Positions 29,359 through 36,435 of a DNA stretch of 42,418 nucleotides are shown in pieces. Under the pieces are notes generated by a model. That model did no database searches. It saw nothing but the letters and a program-made list of their open reading frames with translations, and was not told the DNA's origin. Source of the stretch: a virus; IMG/VR virus record IMGVR_UViG_3300043331_000313, positions 1 through 42,418 of that record; one strand, 5' to 3'. How positions within the stretch are numbered: the first letter of the stretch is position 1; each line of letters opens with the position of its first letter. Made by a program: the position numbers and the translations under genes.

Positions 29359-30264
29359 ATGCAAGACAAACCTAAACCCATTCGCCGGGTGCGCAAGAAG
29401 GGCGCGCCGGAGAAGAAAAAAGCGGGCTGGTGGACGAAGGCTCAGCGCTGGTTCAAGCGCGGGCTTAAAGCCACCGCCCGCGCGAACCGCAACACGCTGC
29501 CCCGCCTCTTGTGCTGGGCGGCTTTGGCGTGTGTGGAAACCTTCACCGCCCTGGGCATTATCCAAGAAACGCCGGCCAAGGAAAGCCTGTTCGGCGTTGA
29601 GATCCCACTGGCGGCGATCAAGATCGGGATTTCCCTGCTCATGGGCCTGATCGCGGTGGAGGCGACCCTGGTGGCCGCTGAGCTCGCCACCGACCCGCGC
29701 GAAGAATACCGCAAGCGTTCCGCCGCCGCGGCCCGGTGCGCGTTCTTCGCGCTTTTGATCCCGGTTTATTTCTTCGCCTGCGCTCTGGCGCTCAATGCCC
29801 AGCGCGCGAACCGGGAAGAATACATCGCCTCGGAAGTCTATCCGATCGACCAAGCCCTTGCTGAGGGCCGCTGCCTCGATGAAAGCGACCCCAATTGCTA
29901 TGTCACCGAACAGCAGCAAGCCGACGCGATTGTGAGCCTCGCGCGGGCGAACGAGGTCCGGACCGCGCGGATGGACGAGACGTTCGTCATGTCGTTCTTG
30001 TTCTCGGCGTTCGTTTATTGGGTGATCGGATCGACGCCAGCGGCGCTGCACCGGCCCCGCCCGGAAACGCCGCGCGAAGCTGAGCACCGCATTGACGAAG
30101 CGCGCAAAGCTGAGAACCGCGCCAAGGCTGCCGCCAAGGCCGAAGCGACGGCGAAGGCCCAACGCGAAGCGGAAAGCCTCAATCTGGTGGAGACGCTCCT
30201 TTCCCGCCTCGGCTTCTTCAACCGCGCGGAAACCCGCTTCGTTTCCCCCGATGCGCCGCGCTGA
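29359..30264 (+). CDS. Multi-pass membrane protein with cytoplasmic helical tail
   Basis: 301 residues from ATG 29359. A very basic N-terminus (KPIRRVRKKGAPEKKKAGWW) precedes hydrophobic segments near residues 50-68, 77-102, 122-145 and 205-225. Between the last two is an extracytoplasmic loop containing GRCLDESDPNCYVTE, with a possible disulfide. The C-terminal 70 residues are Ala/Glu/Lys/Arg-rich coiled coil. No transporter or enzyme motif. It ends just before a terminator and faces a second membrane protein on the other strand. Confidence 0.8.
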   Translation: MQDKPKPIRRVRKKGAPEKKKAGWWTKAQRWFKRGLKATARANRNTLPRLLCWAALACVETFTALGIIQETPAKESLFGVEIPLAAIKIGISLLMGLIAVEATLVAAELATDPREEYRKRSAAAARCAFFALLIPVYFFACALALNAQRANREEYIASEVYPIDQALAEGRCLDESDPNCYVTEQQQADAIVSLARANEVRTARMDETFVMSFLFSAFVYWVIGSTPAALHRPRPETPREAEHRIDEARKAENRAKAAAKAEATAKAQREAESLNLVETLLSRLGFFNRAETRFVSPDAPR

Positions 30265-30282
30265 GAATATCCCCTGAAACTA

Positions 30283-30313
30283 GGGCCGCTCTGGAGACGG
30301 AGCGGCCCGTTTT
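30283..30313 (+). terminator. Rho-independent terminator of the rightward operon
   Basis: GGGCCGCTC (30283-30291) and GAGCGGCCC (30300-30308) form a 9-bp stem with an 8-base loop, followed by GTTTTG. It separates the rightward transcript from the convergent late leftward transcript ending at 30332. Confidence 0.9.
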
Positions 30314-30331
30314 GTGTTAAGGTGCCGCTTC

Positions 30332-31822
30332 CTACTCCGCCGCCACAAGCTGACGTGTCACCGGCGCCGGAGGATGATCATAAACCGGCTGATCGATCAT
30401 GACGCCCTCGTCGCCATCCACACCTAGCCCGGTTACAGGAGCTTGCTCTTGAGTCTCGCTGTCATCGTGCTGGCCTTCAGTGGCGCTGCCGTCGCCGTTG
30501 TCTTCGCCCACGCTACCTGCGTTATCCGAAGCCTCCGCAGGTGACTCATCCTCGCTGTAATCCGGGAGCGTGACTTGATCGAGGGCCTGCTGTTCGTCAT
30601 CGCTTTCTTGCTGCTGCCCATCGGCTACAACGCTTGGCGCCGGAGTATCGAGGAGTTCCTCGAAGGCCTGTTCGGGCGGTGATTGGCCGCTGCGCCGGGC
30701 ATCGAACACCCCGGGTTCGTCTGCCGTGTTCTCCGGCTCAATCTTCACCTGCTGGGGCTTGCCCTTGCCGCGCTTGCGCCAATACTCGCGCGGGCGAACC
30801 TTCACCAATTCCTCGCCGGTCTCTGCGTCTCTGACCACTTCGCGGGGCCGCTCCATCGGCTCCGAAGCGATCGGCGCTTCAGCCCGCAGATCGGGTATCA
30901 TGTGATCCTCGGGCATGGCTTCGCTGCGGAACGTCGCCATCTGCTCTTGGCGCTTCAACTTCAGCCGCAGCGAGATCAACGGCATGATCAGGCACACGAT
31001 GTCCATCACGAACGACAGCAGCATAGCCCGCGCGCCTTCCAGCCAGCCCAGCGTCAAAGCAATCCAGCCGGTCGATTCCGTCGCGACACGACCCTGCACA
31101 GACGAAGCCACGGTGGCGCGCGCCTGCTGCTCCCGCAGCGCGGCCATGTCGGCTTTCAGCGAAACCATTTCCTCAGACACGGCGCGGTAGGAGCGCAGGC
31201 GGTCGTATTGCCAATCGCCGCGCCGCGATTCCACGAAACGGTCGTACGCCTCAGGTGACATGGACGCAGCTGTCCGCACATAAACGCTCTCGGAGCGCGT
31301 GCGTTCGTCCATCGCGTGCTGAACGTCCGCGATGCGCGCGGCCAACACAGCAGCCTCCTGCGCCACCTGATCCACCGCCACGGCGCTTTCGCGGTCCCGC
31401 TCCAGCAGCGTATCGCCCTGCACTGTAAACGTGCCGGCGATGATCACGAATGACACGCACACAGCAATGATCAGCGCCCACGCCTTCTCTGTCGGGGCCT
31501 CGCGCCAGGAGAGCCGCGTGAATGTAGGAATGGCGATCTTGGCGACATAGGGAATGCCCACCGCCACGACAGCGAAGCCGATCACATACGGGAACCAGAA
31601 TTGCACATCGCCAACCCAGCTGCCGAAATGCGTCAAGTGCAATGCGCCGGCGCGGTCGCGGGCAATATCGAGCGTGTACAAAAACAAGAAGTAGACGAGC
31701 GCGAAATACGCCATCCAGCTTGCCGCTTCAGTCGCGCGCACCAGGCCGGCAGGCACCGTCACGCCGGGCGGGTCTGGCTGCGGCGTGACGCGCTCAGGCC
31801 ATTTGATTTCAGGAAACTTCAT
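30332..31822 (-). CDS. Multi-pass membrane protein ending the late operon
   Basis: 496 residues. Hydrophobic segments near 33-55, 70-95, 113-137 and 262-295. Residues 140-260 form a charged, probably extracytoplasmic coiled-coil region. The last 170 residues are acidic, Pro/Glu/Gln-rich and probably disordered, beginning with a basic WRKRGKGKPQQ. It starts in the stop of the 108-residue tail-anchored gene (TGATG). Placement after the spanin genes suggests a lysis or envelope role, but no known family fits. Confidence 0.8.
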   Translation of the reverse strand: MKFPEIKWPERVTPQPDPPGVTVPAGLVRATEAASWMAYFALVYFLFLYTLDIARDRAGALHLTHFGSWVGDVQFWFPYVIGFAVVAVGIPYVAKIAIPTFTRLSWREAPTEKAWALIIAVCVSFVIIAGTFTVQGDTLLERDRESAVAVDQVAQEAAVLAARIADVQHAMDERTRSESVYVRTAASMSPEAYDRFVESRRGDWQYDRLRSYRAVSEEMVSLKADMAALREQQARATVASSVQGRVATESTGWIALTLGWLEGARAMLLSFVMDIVCLIMPLISLRLKLKRQEQMATFRSEAMPEDHMIPDLRAEAPIASEPMERPREVVRDAETGEELVKVRPREYWRKRGKGKPQQVKIEPENTADEPGVFDARRSGQSPPEQAFEELLDTPAPSVVADGQQQESDDEQQALDQVTLPDYSEDESPAEASDNAGSVGEDNGDGSATEGQHDDSETQEQAPVTGLGVDGDEGVMIDQPVYDHPPAPVTRQLVAAE

Positions 31823-32148
31823 CAGCCACCCATCAGTCGATCAATCCCCACCACGCGGCCAAGCAAGCCGCCGGCGAGGACCAGGGAAACGGCGATCAAC
31901 ACCAGCTCACGCATGGAGAGGTTCACGCCCTCGCGTTCTGGCGCGGGCGCGGCGTCTTGGATCGCCTTGCGAATTTCAGCAAATCCGGAAAGCATTTCGC
32001 CCCGCAGATGCCCGTAGGTTTGCAGGATTTGCTCTTGGCCTTTTTCGAGCGAGCCGATCTTTGTGTGCATCGGCGCAAGCTCCGCATGGGTGACAAAGGG
32101 CGACGGCGGCGCGTGGGGGGGGTGCCACAAACGGGGATCGTGCTCCAT
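31822..32148 (-). CDS. Small C-terminally anchored membrane protein
   Basis: 108 residues from ATG 32148, which overlaps the preceding stop (TGATG) and has AAGAGG nearby. Polar N-terminal 75 residues with a helical KIGSLEKGQEQILQTYGHLR, then one membrane segment (LVLIAVSLVLAGGLLGRVVG) close to the C-terminus. Topology resembles small phage proteins annotated as holin-associated or 'hemolysin XhlA-like'. Holin or lysis accessory role is an inference from position. Confidence 0.7.
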   Translation of the reverse strand: MEHDPRLWHPPHAPPSPFVTHAELAPMHTKIGSLEKGQEQILQTYGHLRGEMLSGFAEIRKAIQDAAPAPEREGVNLSMRELVLIAVSLVLAGGLLGRVVGIDRLMGG

Positions 32149-32243
32149 CAGCCTCTTATTCCTTGACCCAGCCACATCAGGATTATTGAAACGATCAAGA
32201 TAGCGAGCGCCCAACTCACCAGAGAGCGCCCGCGATCTTTCAC
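32148..32243 (-). CDS. 31-residue transmembrane peptide in the lysis cassette
   Basis: GTG 32243 overlaps the outer-spanin stop (GTGA), and its own stop TGA overlaps the next ATG (TGATG). The product begins MKDRGRSLVSWALAILIVSI and is a short basic N-terminus plus one membrane helix. Coupling on both ends argues that it is translated. Holin, antiholin or lysis-regulating peptide are plausible roles. Confidence 0.65.
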   Translation of the reverse strand: MKDRGRSLVSWALAILIVSIILMWLGQGIRG

Positions 32244-32581
32244 GGCTGCGACCTCACCCAAGCCGCACACACACGCTGGGGCTCTGCATTGGTCGCGCGC
32301 GCATGGCGCTCTGACTCAGCGACCCCGCGAAAATACAGCCCCGCCAGTTCGGCGCGCTGCGCGCGGATCGCCGCGTAGGCCGGCGCGTTTTCAGGCGGCA
32401 GGGGCGGCAACGCGATTTCGTCCACCGGCTCCGGCTCGACCGGATCAAGGCCGCATTCAACGGGGATCACCGGAGCCCGATAGATCACCATCGGCTCCGG
32501 CGCTTCCCGGTGGCTGAAAGGTAGCGTCTGGCAAGCCCCAATCGGGAGGATTGCCGCGAGTAAGCACATCTTGGACTTCAC
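32240..32581 (-). CDS. Outer-membrane spanin lipoprotein (Rz1-like), embedded in the inner-spanin gene
   Basis: 113 residues from GTG 32581 with AAGGAG eight bases upstream. Signal MKSKMCLLAAILPIGAC ends in lipobox IGAC (Cys17). The mature part is Pro/Glu-rich (VEPEPVDEIALPPLPPEN), as in o-spanins, then a charged helix. The first 125 bases overlap the 3' end of the inner-spanin-like gene in another frame, the classic Rz/Rz1 arrangement. It would join with the inner spanin to fuse the membranes at lysis. Confidence 0.85.
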   Translation of the reverse strand: MKSKMCLLAAILPIGACQTLPFSHREAPEPMVIYRAPVIPVECGLDPVEPEPVDEIALPPLPPENAPAYAAIRAQRAELAGLYFRGVAESERHARATNAEPQRVCAAWVRSQP

Positions 32582-33479
32582 GAGCCTGTCTCCTTTGTTG
32601 TGCGGCGCGGGCGGCTTGGCGCTCCCGCTCTTGCTGAATCGTGCGGCTGGCCTGTGCGGCCGTCTCACGCGCGGCGATCACGTCCTTGTGGGCTTGCTCC
32701 GCCTCAGCCCGCCATTCCGCGGCGCGCGTGTTCGCGGTTTCGAGATTGGCGCGGGCCTCGCCCAATTCCTCGCGCGCCTCATCACGTTCGCCCGCAGTGA
32801 AGTGGTTCGCGGCCCAGCCAGAGAGCCCGAACGCCACCAGGGCGGCGGCGAGCCACATTTGCAGTCTGCCCAGCCCCGCGCCCGCCACAGCGCCCAGGAA
32901 GCCCCTGGGGGCCGTTTGCTGGCCTACGTCACCGAACAGCGCCATCGGCGTGGAAAGCATCTCAGGGCTGGCCACGCGCCCGCTGGCGGCGTCGATTTCG
33001 CGGACGTTGCGTTCTAGCTGGCGCAGCTGCAATTCTTCGGCGTTGGTCCGCTTCGGGATCAGCAGCAGGCGTTCGATTTGCTCATTCCAAGCCGAGCGCT
33101 GGCCGGCCAGCTGAATATCCGCTTCGATCGTATCCATCGCCACGGCGCGCTTGGCGGTGTCGCCTTCGATGCGCAGGCTTTCGACCTGGGCCATCTGCAT
33201 GGCTTCCTGCTGGGGAGAGACATAGCCCCTCGCCCTAGCCCAGATCAGCAGGGCGCGCGCGGCGATCTCCTCCACGATCCAGCCGACCTTGTTCCAATGG
33301 ACGAACGCCAGCACGCCGCAATGGATCAGGAAAACCACCGTGGCCGCGAAGCCGAAAATCATCCATTCGCGCATGATCAGCACCGCTGCGAGCGACACGC
33401 CGGGAAACCAGGAGTACGCCACGCGCGGAAACCAGGTGTTGAACGCGTTCTCGCCCTCAGGGCTGTAAAATCCGGTCAT
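32457..33479 (-). CDS. Inner-membrane spanin-like protein with extra N-terminal membrane domain
   Basis: 340 residues. Residues 205-340 look like an Rz inner spanin: one membrane helix (LQMWLAAALVAFGLSGWAAN), then a long periplasmic coiled coil (EELGEARANLETANTRAAEW) and a Pro/Gly-rich tail that overlaps the lipoprotein gene. In addition residues 25-65 carry two hydrophobic segments (AAVLIMREWMIFGFAATVVF) and 100-175 a charged helical linker. Ordinary Rz is about 150 residues, so this may be a fusion of a holin-like or pinholin-like domain with a spanin. Start overlaps the previous gene (ATGA). Confidence 0.75.
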   Translation of the reverse strand: MTGFYSPEGENAFNTWFPRVAYSWFPGVSLAAVLIMREWMIFGFAATVVFLIHCGVLAFVHWNKVGWIVEEIAARALLIWARARGYVSPQQEAMQMAQVESLRIEGDTAKRAVAMDTIEADIQLAGQRSAWNEQIERLLLIPKRTNAEELQLRQLERNVREIDAASGRVASPEMLSTPMALFGDVGQQTAPRGFLGAVAGAGLGRLQMWLAAALVAFGLSGWAANHFTAGERDEAREELGEARANLETANTRAAEWRAEAEQAHKDVIAARETAAQASRTIQQERERQAARAAQQRRQAREVQDVLTRGNPPDWGLPDATFQPPGSAGADGDLSGSGDPR

Positions 33480-34249
33480 GGCCAGCCCTCGTTCATCGCC
33501 GCCAGCATCGCCGCGAGCATGTCTTTGTCCGCCGTCATCGCAGCGCGGCGCAGCGCGTCCGCGTGATCGCGGATCGCCTTGTCGCGCTTCTCCGCCTCCA
33601 TGAACGCCATCGCGTTTGCGACGGTCTGCTCACGGCGGTCGCCATTGTTGAAGTCGGACATGGCCTGGGTCAGCGTTTGCCACAGGCCGGGATCAGTCGC
33701 CGCCGCGACGCGGGCTAGCTCTGCTTCTGTGATGGAGAAGACGACGGCGGATCGGGCGGCGCCGAGTTCGTCGGGGAGGATGGCGATGCCGGGGTATCCC
33801 TGACCGCCGCCATGAACGCCATCATCTGTGAGAGATGCACCGCTTTCTGCTCCGGCGCCAGCGGCGGGCGCAGAAAACTCGCTTTCGTCGGCTGTTTCCG
33901 ACACTTCGGTTTCGTCTGCCACCGAAAGCAGCGATAACAATTCGGGCAATTCATCCCCGGAATCCTGCGCCGCCTCGCCCTCGCTTTCAAGCTCCCCCGT
34001 CCAGTCATCATCGACCGGCTCGGGCTCGACGTACTGCATCACGTCTTCATCCCAGACGGGCTCGGGCGGCGGCGGGACGTAATGCTCACGCGGCCCGATC
34101 TCAGCAAGCGCATGCGCGGCTGCCTCCAAAGGCTGCAACGCGCAGAAATGCCGCTTGCCCAGATAAGTCGCGCCGACACCGTTCTTGACGTAAATGCCCG
34201 TCCATTCCGGCCCGCGCAAAATCGCGGCCAGAGCCTCTGTCTCGCTCAT
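33476..34249 (-). CDS. Hypothetical acidic late protein
   Basis: 257 residues with GAGG upstream of ATG 34249. The N-terminal 75 residues look globular (GPEWTGIYVKNGVGATYLGK). The middle is strongly acidic and disordered with Glu/Ser/Asp repeats. The C-terminal 90 residues are helical (FMEAEKRDKAIRDHADALRR). No lysozyme, amidase or peptidase motif is visible, although the position before the spanins is where an endolysin would be expected. Function unknown. Confidence 0.75.
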   Translation of the reverse strand: MSETEALAAILRGPEWTGIYVKNGVGATYLGKRHFCALQPLEAAAHALAEIGPREHYVPPPPEPVWDEDVMQYVEPEPVDDDWTGELESEGEAAQDSGDELPELLSLLSVADETEVSETADESEFSAPAAGAGAESGASLTDDGVHGGGQGYPGIAILPDELGAARSAVVFSITEAELARVAAATDPGLWQTLTQAMSDFNNGDRREQTVANAMAFMEAEKRDKAIRDHADALRRAAMTADKDMLAAMLAAMNEGWP

Positions 34250-34259
34250 GATGTCCTCG

Positions 34260-34640
34260 TTAGGAAAGCGTCAGCGTGCTGTTGGTGCTGATCTGCACGC
34301 CGGTCGTTTGGTCGTAGACCTGCACCGTGGCGGAAGTCGCTGCCCCAGATAGCGTGATGGTCAGCGTGTCGCCGTGCGCATATCCAGGAACGACCAATCC
34401 GTCAGTGACAACCCCGGTTTGCGAGCCTGAATAGCTCAAGGTCGCGCCAGTTGGCGCCGACGTGATCTCAAAGCGAATGTCGCCGGGATTGCCAGCGGGC
34501 ACAGTCAGTGTGCGCGGTGACGACGCCGCAGAGCCGGGCGCAGTCGCGGATGCGTTCCAATTGCCAGATGACGTGATCGAAGACGGTCCCGTCGAACTGC
34601 CCGCGACAGCAAGCGCGGGTGAGCAAGTGATGCCAGTTAT
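34260..34640 (-). CDS. Fibre-associated beta protein with apparent ATA start
   Basis: About 126 residues if read from ATA 34640-34638, which lies where an ATGA overlap with the fibre stop would be expected; GGAGG sits seven bases upstream. No ATG, GTG or TTG occurs in frame near here, and an ATG at 34751 gives an Arg-rich out-of-frame N-terminus. The product (RTLTVPAGNPGDIRFEITSA; SGAATSATVQVYDQTTGVQI) looks like an Ig-like or fibre-tip beta domain. Either a non-standard start, a point mutation or a base-call error is present. Confidence 0.6.
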   Translation of the reverse strand: MTGITCSPALAVAGSSTGPSSITSSGNWNASATAPGSAASSPRTLTVPAGNPGDIRFEITSAPTGATLSYSGSQTGVVTDGLVVPGYAHGDTLTITLSGAATSATVQVYDQTTGVQISTNSTLTLS

Positions 34641-35476
34641 TGGGCAGCCTCCAGCGCGGCGATGCGCGCTTCCAATGCCGCGATCTGCGCCTGCAAGCCC
34701 TGCGCATTCGGAGAGCCGATGCGAATATCGCTGGCGAAGTAGATCGGCCACGGCGAGCGCGAGTAGATCGTCCAGCCCGTTGTCGGCGCGGTCCCGCTGG
34801 GCTGGTTGATGTAGATCAGATAGCCTTCACCGATCGTGCCGGCATTGACCCAATTGATCCGCACGCCGTACGCATACGGGATCGTGCCGCTGTTGTTCAT
34901 CGTCACGCGCGTGATGACGCCGCTGTCGATGAGCCCGTTATTCGAGATGACGAAATGGCCCGCGCTGGGGTCGCTCATGCGCCCGCCGCTGCGATTGCCG
35001 GTTTCGCCGTAAATCCCGGCCCCGCCCCAGATGCCGACACCGCCTGACGGGCGATAGTTCAGCAGCAGGCCAGCGGTCCCGCGCCCATCGACAACGTGGC
35101 CCCCGCCATACTGACGCACCGATCCGAACACGCCGTTCGAGAACGCTTCATTGCCGTCGCCGTAATTCAGCGTCTGGCCGGTGAAGCCATAGATCGCTTC
35201 GGTGATGTCGCCATCGCCCATGTGGTAGGCGTAGGACGATGCTGCGGAGAGCTTTTTGACGTCCGCGTCGGTTTCGACATTGAGATTGAGCAGCAGGCCG
35301 CGGAAGTCCGCCAGCGACGTCGAGGGCGGGTTGATCGTGAGCGTGCGCAGGTCAAAAGGCTGCTGCCCGGCGGCTGTTTCCGTGCCGGTCGCAACTGTCG
35401 TGTCAACAGGAAGCGTCTGCGCCGACGCCAGCGGCGCCCATGCCAGAGCGAGCGTGAGAAGAACGATCCGCATCAT
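34637..35476 (-). CDS. Fibre-like protein with a Sec signal peptide
   Basis: 279 residues from ATG 35476 (ATGA overlap; ATG 35473 also possible). Residues 2-20 form a textbook signal peptide, MMRIVLLTLALAWAPLASAQ, with ASA cleavage. The mature part is Gly/Asn-rich beta sequence (YGGGHVVDGRGTAGLLLNYR; GGAGIYGETGNRSGGRM) and ends in a short heptad helix (QIAALEARIAALEAAQ), as tail-fibre tips do. A fibre made with an export signal is unusual, because virion parts assemble in the cytoplasm. Confidence 0.75.
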   Translation of the reverse strand: MMRIVLLTLALAWAPLASAQTLPVDTTVATGTETAAGQQPFDLRTLTINPPSTSLADFRGLLLNLNVETDADVKKLSAASSYAYHMGDGDITEAIYGFTGQTLNYGDGNEAFSNGVFGSVRQYGGGHVVDGRGTAGLLLNYRPSGGVGIWGGAGIYGETGNRSGGRMSDPSAGHFVISNNGLIDSGVITRVTMNNSGTIPYAYGVRINWVNAGTIGEGYLIYINQPSGTAPTTGWTIYSRSPWPIYFASDIRIGSPNAQGLQAQIAALEARIAALEAAQ

Positions 35477-36435
35477 GTGATGCCATCCCCCGAGATCAGC
35501 CACGAGTCCGTGGTGTATTCTTCTATAAAGGCTGTTCCGAACTGCGCCAGGGTACGGGTTCCCGTCCCGAGCGTGCGGTGCCTCAGTGTCACGCCAGAGT
35601 CGGGGACAATGGTCATGGCTGAAGCATTGATGTTGAGCACACGGAAGACTGCGTGAAAACCGTTCGTCGCCCACGCCACGGAGCTTTCCGGCGGAATGGT
35701 GCAAGACAGCGAGGTGCCGTTAAACCGGATTCGCTTGCCAATATCCGTTAGGGCGAGGATGTAATTAGCTGTCTTCGCCTCTTGGGGAATGCCAATCGTG
35801 CCGGCAGATCGGGGCGTAGTCGGCGCGCTGGAAGCAAGGATCAGCTCCCCCGTCATCGTGTCGCCGGCCTTCGCCACAGCGCCCATTGAGGTGCGCGCGG
35901 TGGAGCCGCTTTCAGCGACCCACGTGGAGCCGTTGCCGACGATGAAGTTGCCGTCCGTGACGGCCAATCCAGCGATTGCGGCCAGCAGCGCGCTATACGC
36001 CTGAACGTCAGTGCCGATCACCAAGCCAAGCGAGGTTCGGTCCTCCGATGCGGTCGCGTTTGTCAGAAGCGTGCGCCCAAGCCCTGAGCTGGCCAATGCG
36101 GCGAGGGAGGTGGAGCTGGTCCAGTAGAACATGTCGCCGTTGACTGGGCTGATGCCGGCGAGGGCTGCAAGCTGTGCGTCCGCGTCCTGCTTGAGCACAA
36201 GCTGCTCGTAGCGAACAGAATGCCCATTCGCAGAGCCGGCGCCCAAGCCAGTGAGAATGAACCCCGCCATTGGCTGATTGGCGGCGAACGGCTTTGTGCC
36301 CTGCGTGTTAATCGATGCGGTGAGCGCCGACGCAATGTCGTTCATCTCCGCGTTGAAATCGTCCGCCTGGGCGACATCGCCGTTGTTCGGCGGCGTCACT
36401 GTGCGCGTGAAATCGCCACTGCCGTCACGAGGCAT
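35473..36435 (-). CDS. Tail fibre protein
   Basis: 320 residues from ATG 36435, with AAGAGG upstream; ATG 36474 lies inside the previous gene. The start MPRDGSGDFTRTVTPPNNGD, then DDFNAEMNDIASALTASINT and GTKPFAANQPMAGFILTGLG, is typical of phage tail-fibre N-termini that attach to the virion. The middle is Ala/Ser/Gly-rich. The end (GTRTLAQFGTAFIEEYTTDS) has the beta-type tip seen in other fibres. It overlaps the ART-containing gene by 11 bases. Confidence 0.85.
   Translation of the reverse strand: MPRDGSGDFTRTVTPPNNGDVAQADDFNAEMNDIASALTASINTQGTKPFAANQPMAGFILTGLGAGSANGHSVRYEQLVLKQDADAQLAALAGISPVNGDMFYWTSSTSLAALASSGLGRTLLTNATASEDRTSLGLVIGTDVQAYSALLAAIAGLAVTDGNFIVGNGSTWVAESGSTARTSMGAVAKAGDTMTGELILASSAPTTPRSAGTIGIPQEAKTANYILALTDIGKRIRFNGTSLSCTIPPESSVAWATNGFHAVFRVLNINASAMTIVPDSGVTLRHRTLGTGTRTLAQFGTAFIEEYTTDSWLISGDGIT

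Noticed and set aside
34637-34660. Programmed -1 frameshift joining the fibre to the downstream frame
   Set aside because: The frames are related by -1, but no slippery heptamer in the right phase precedes the stop; a lost ATGA start explains the site more simply.
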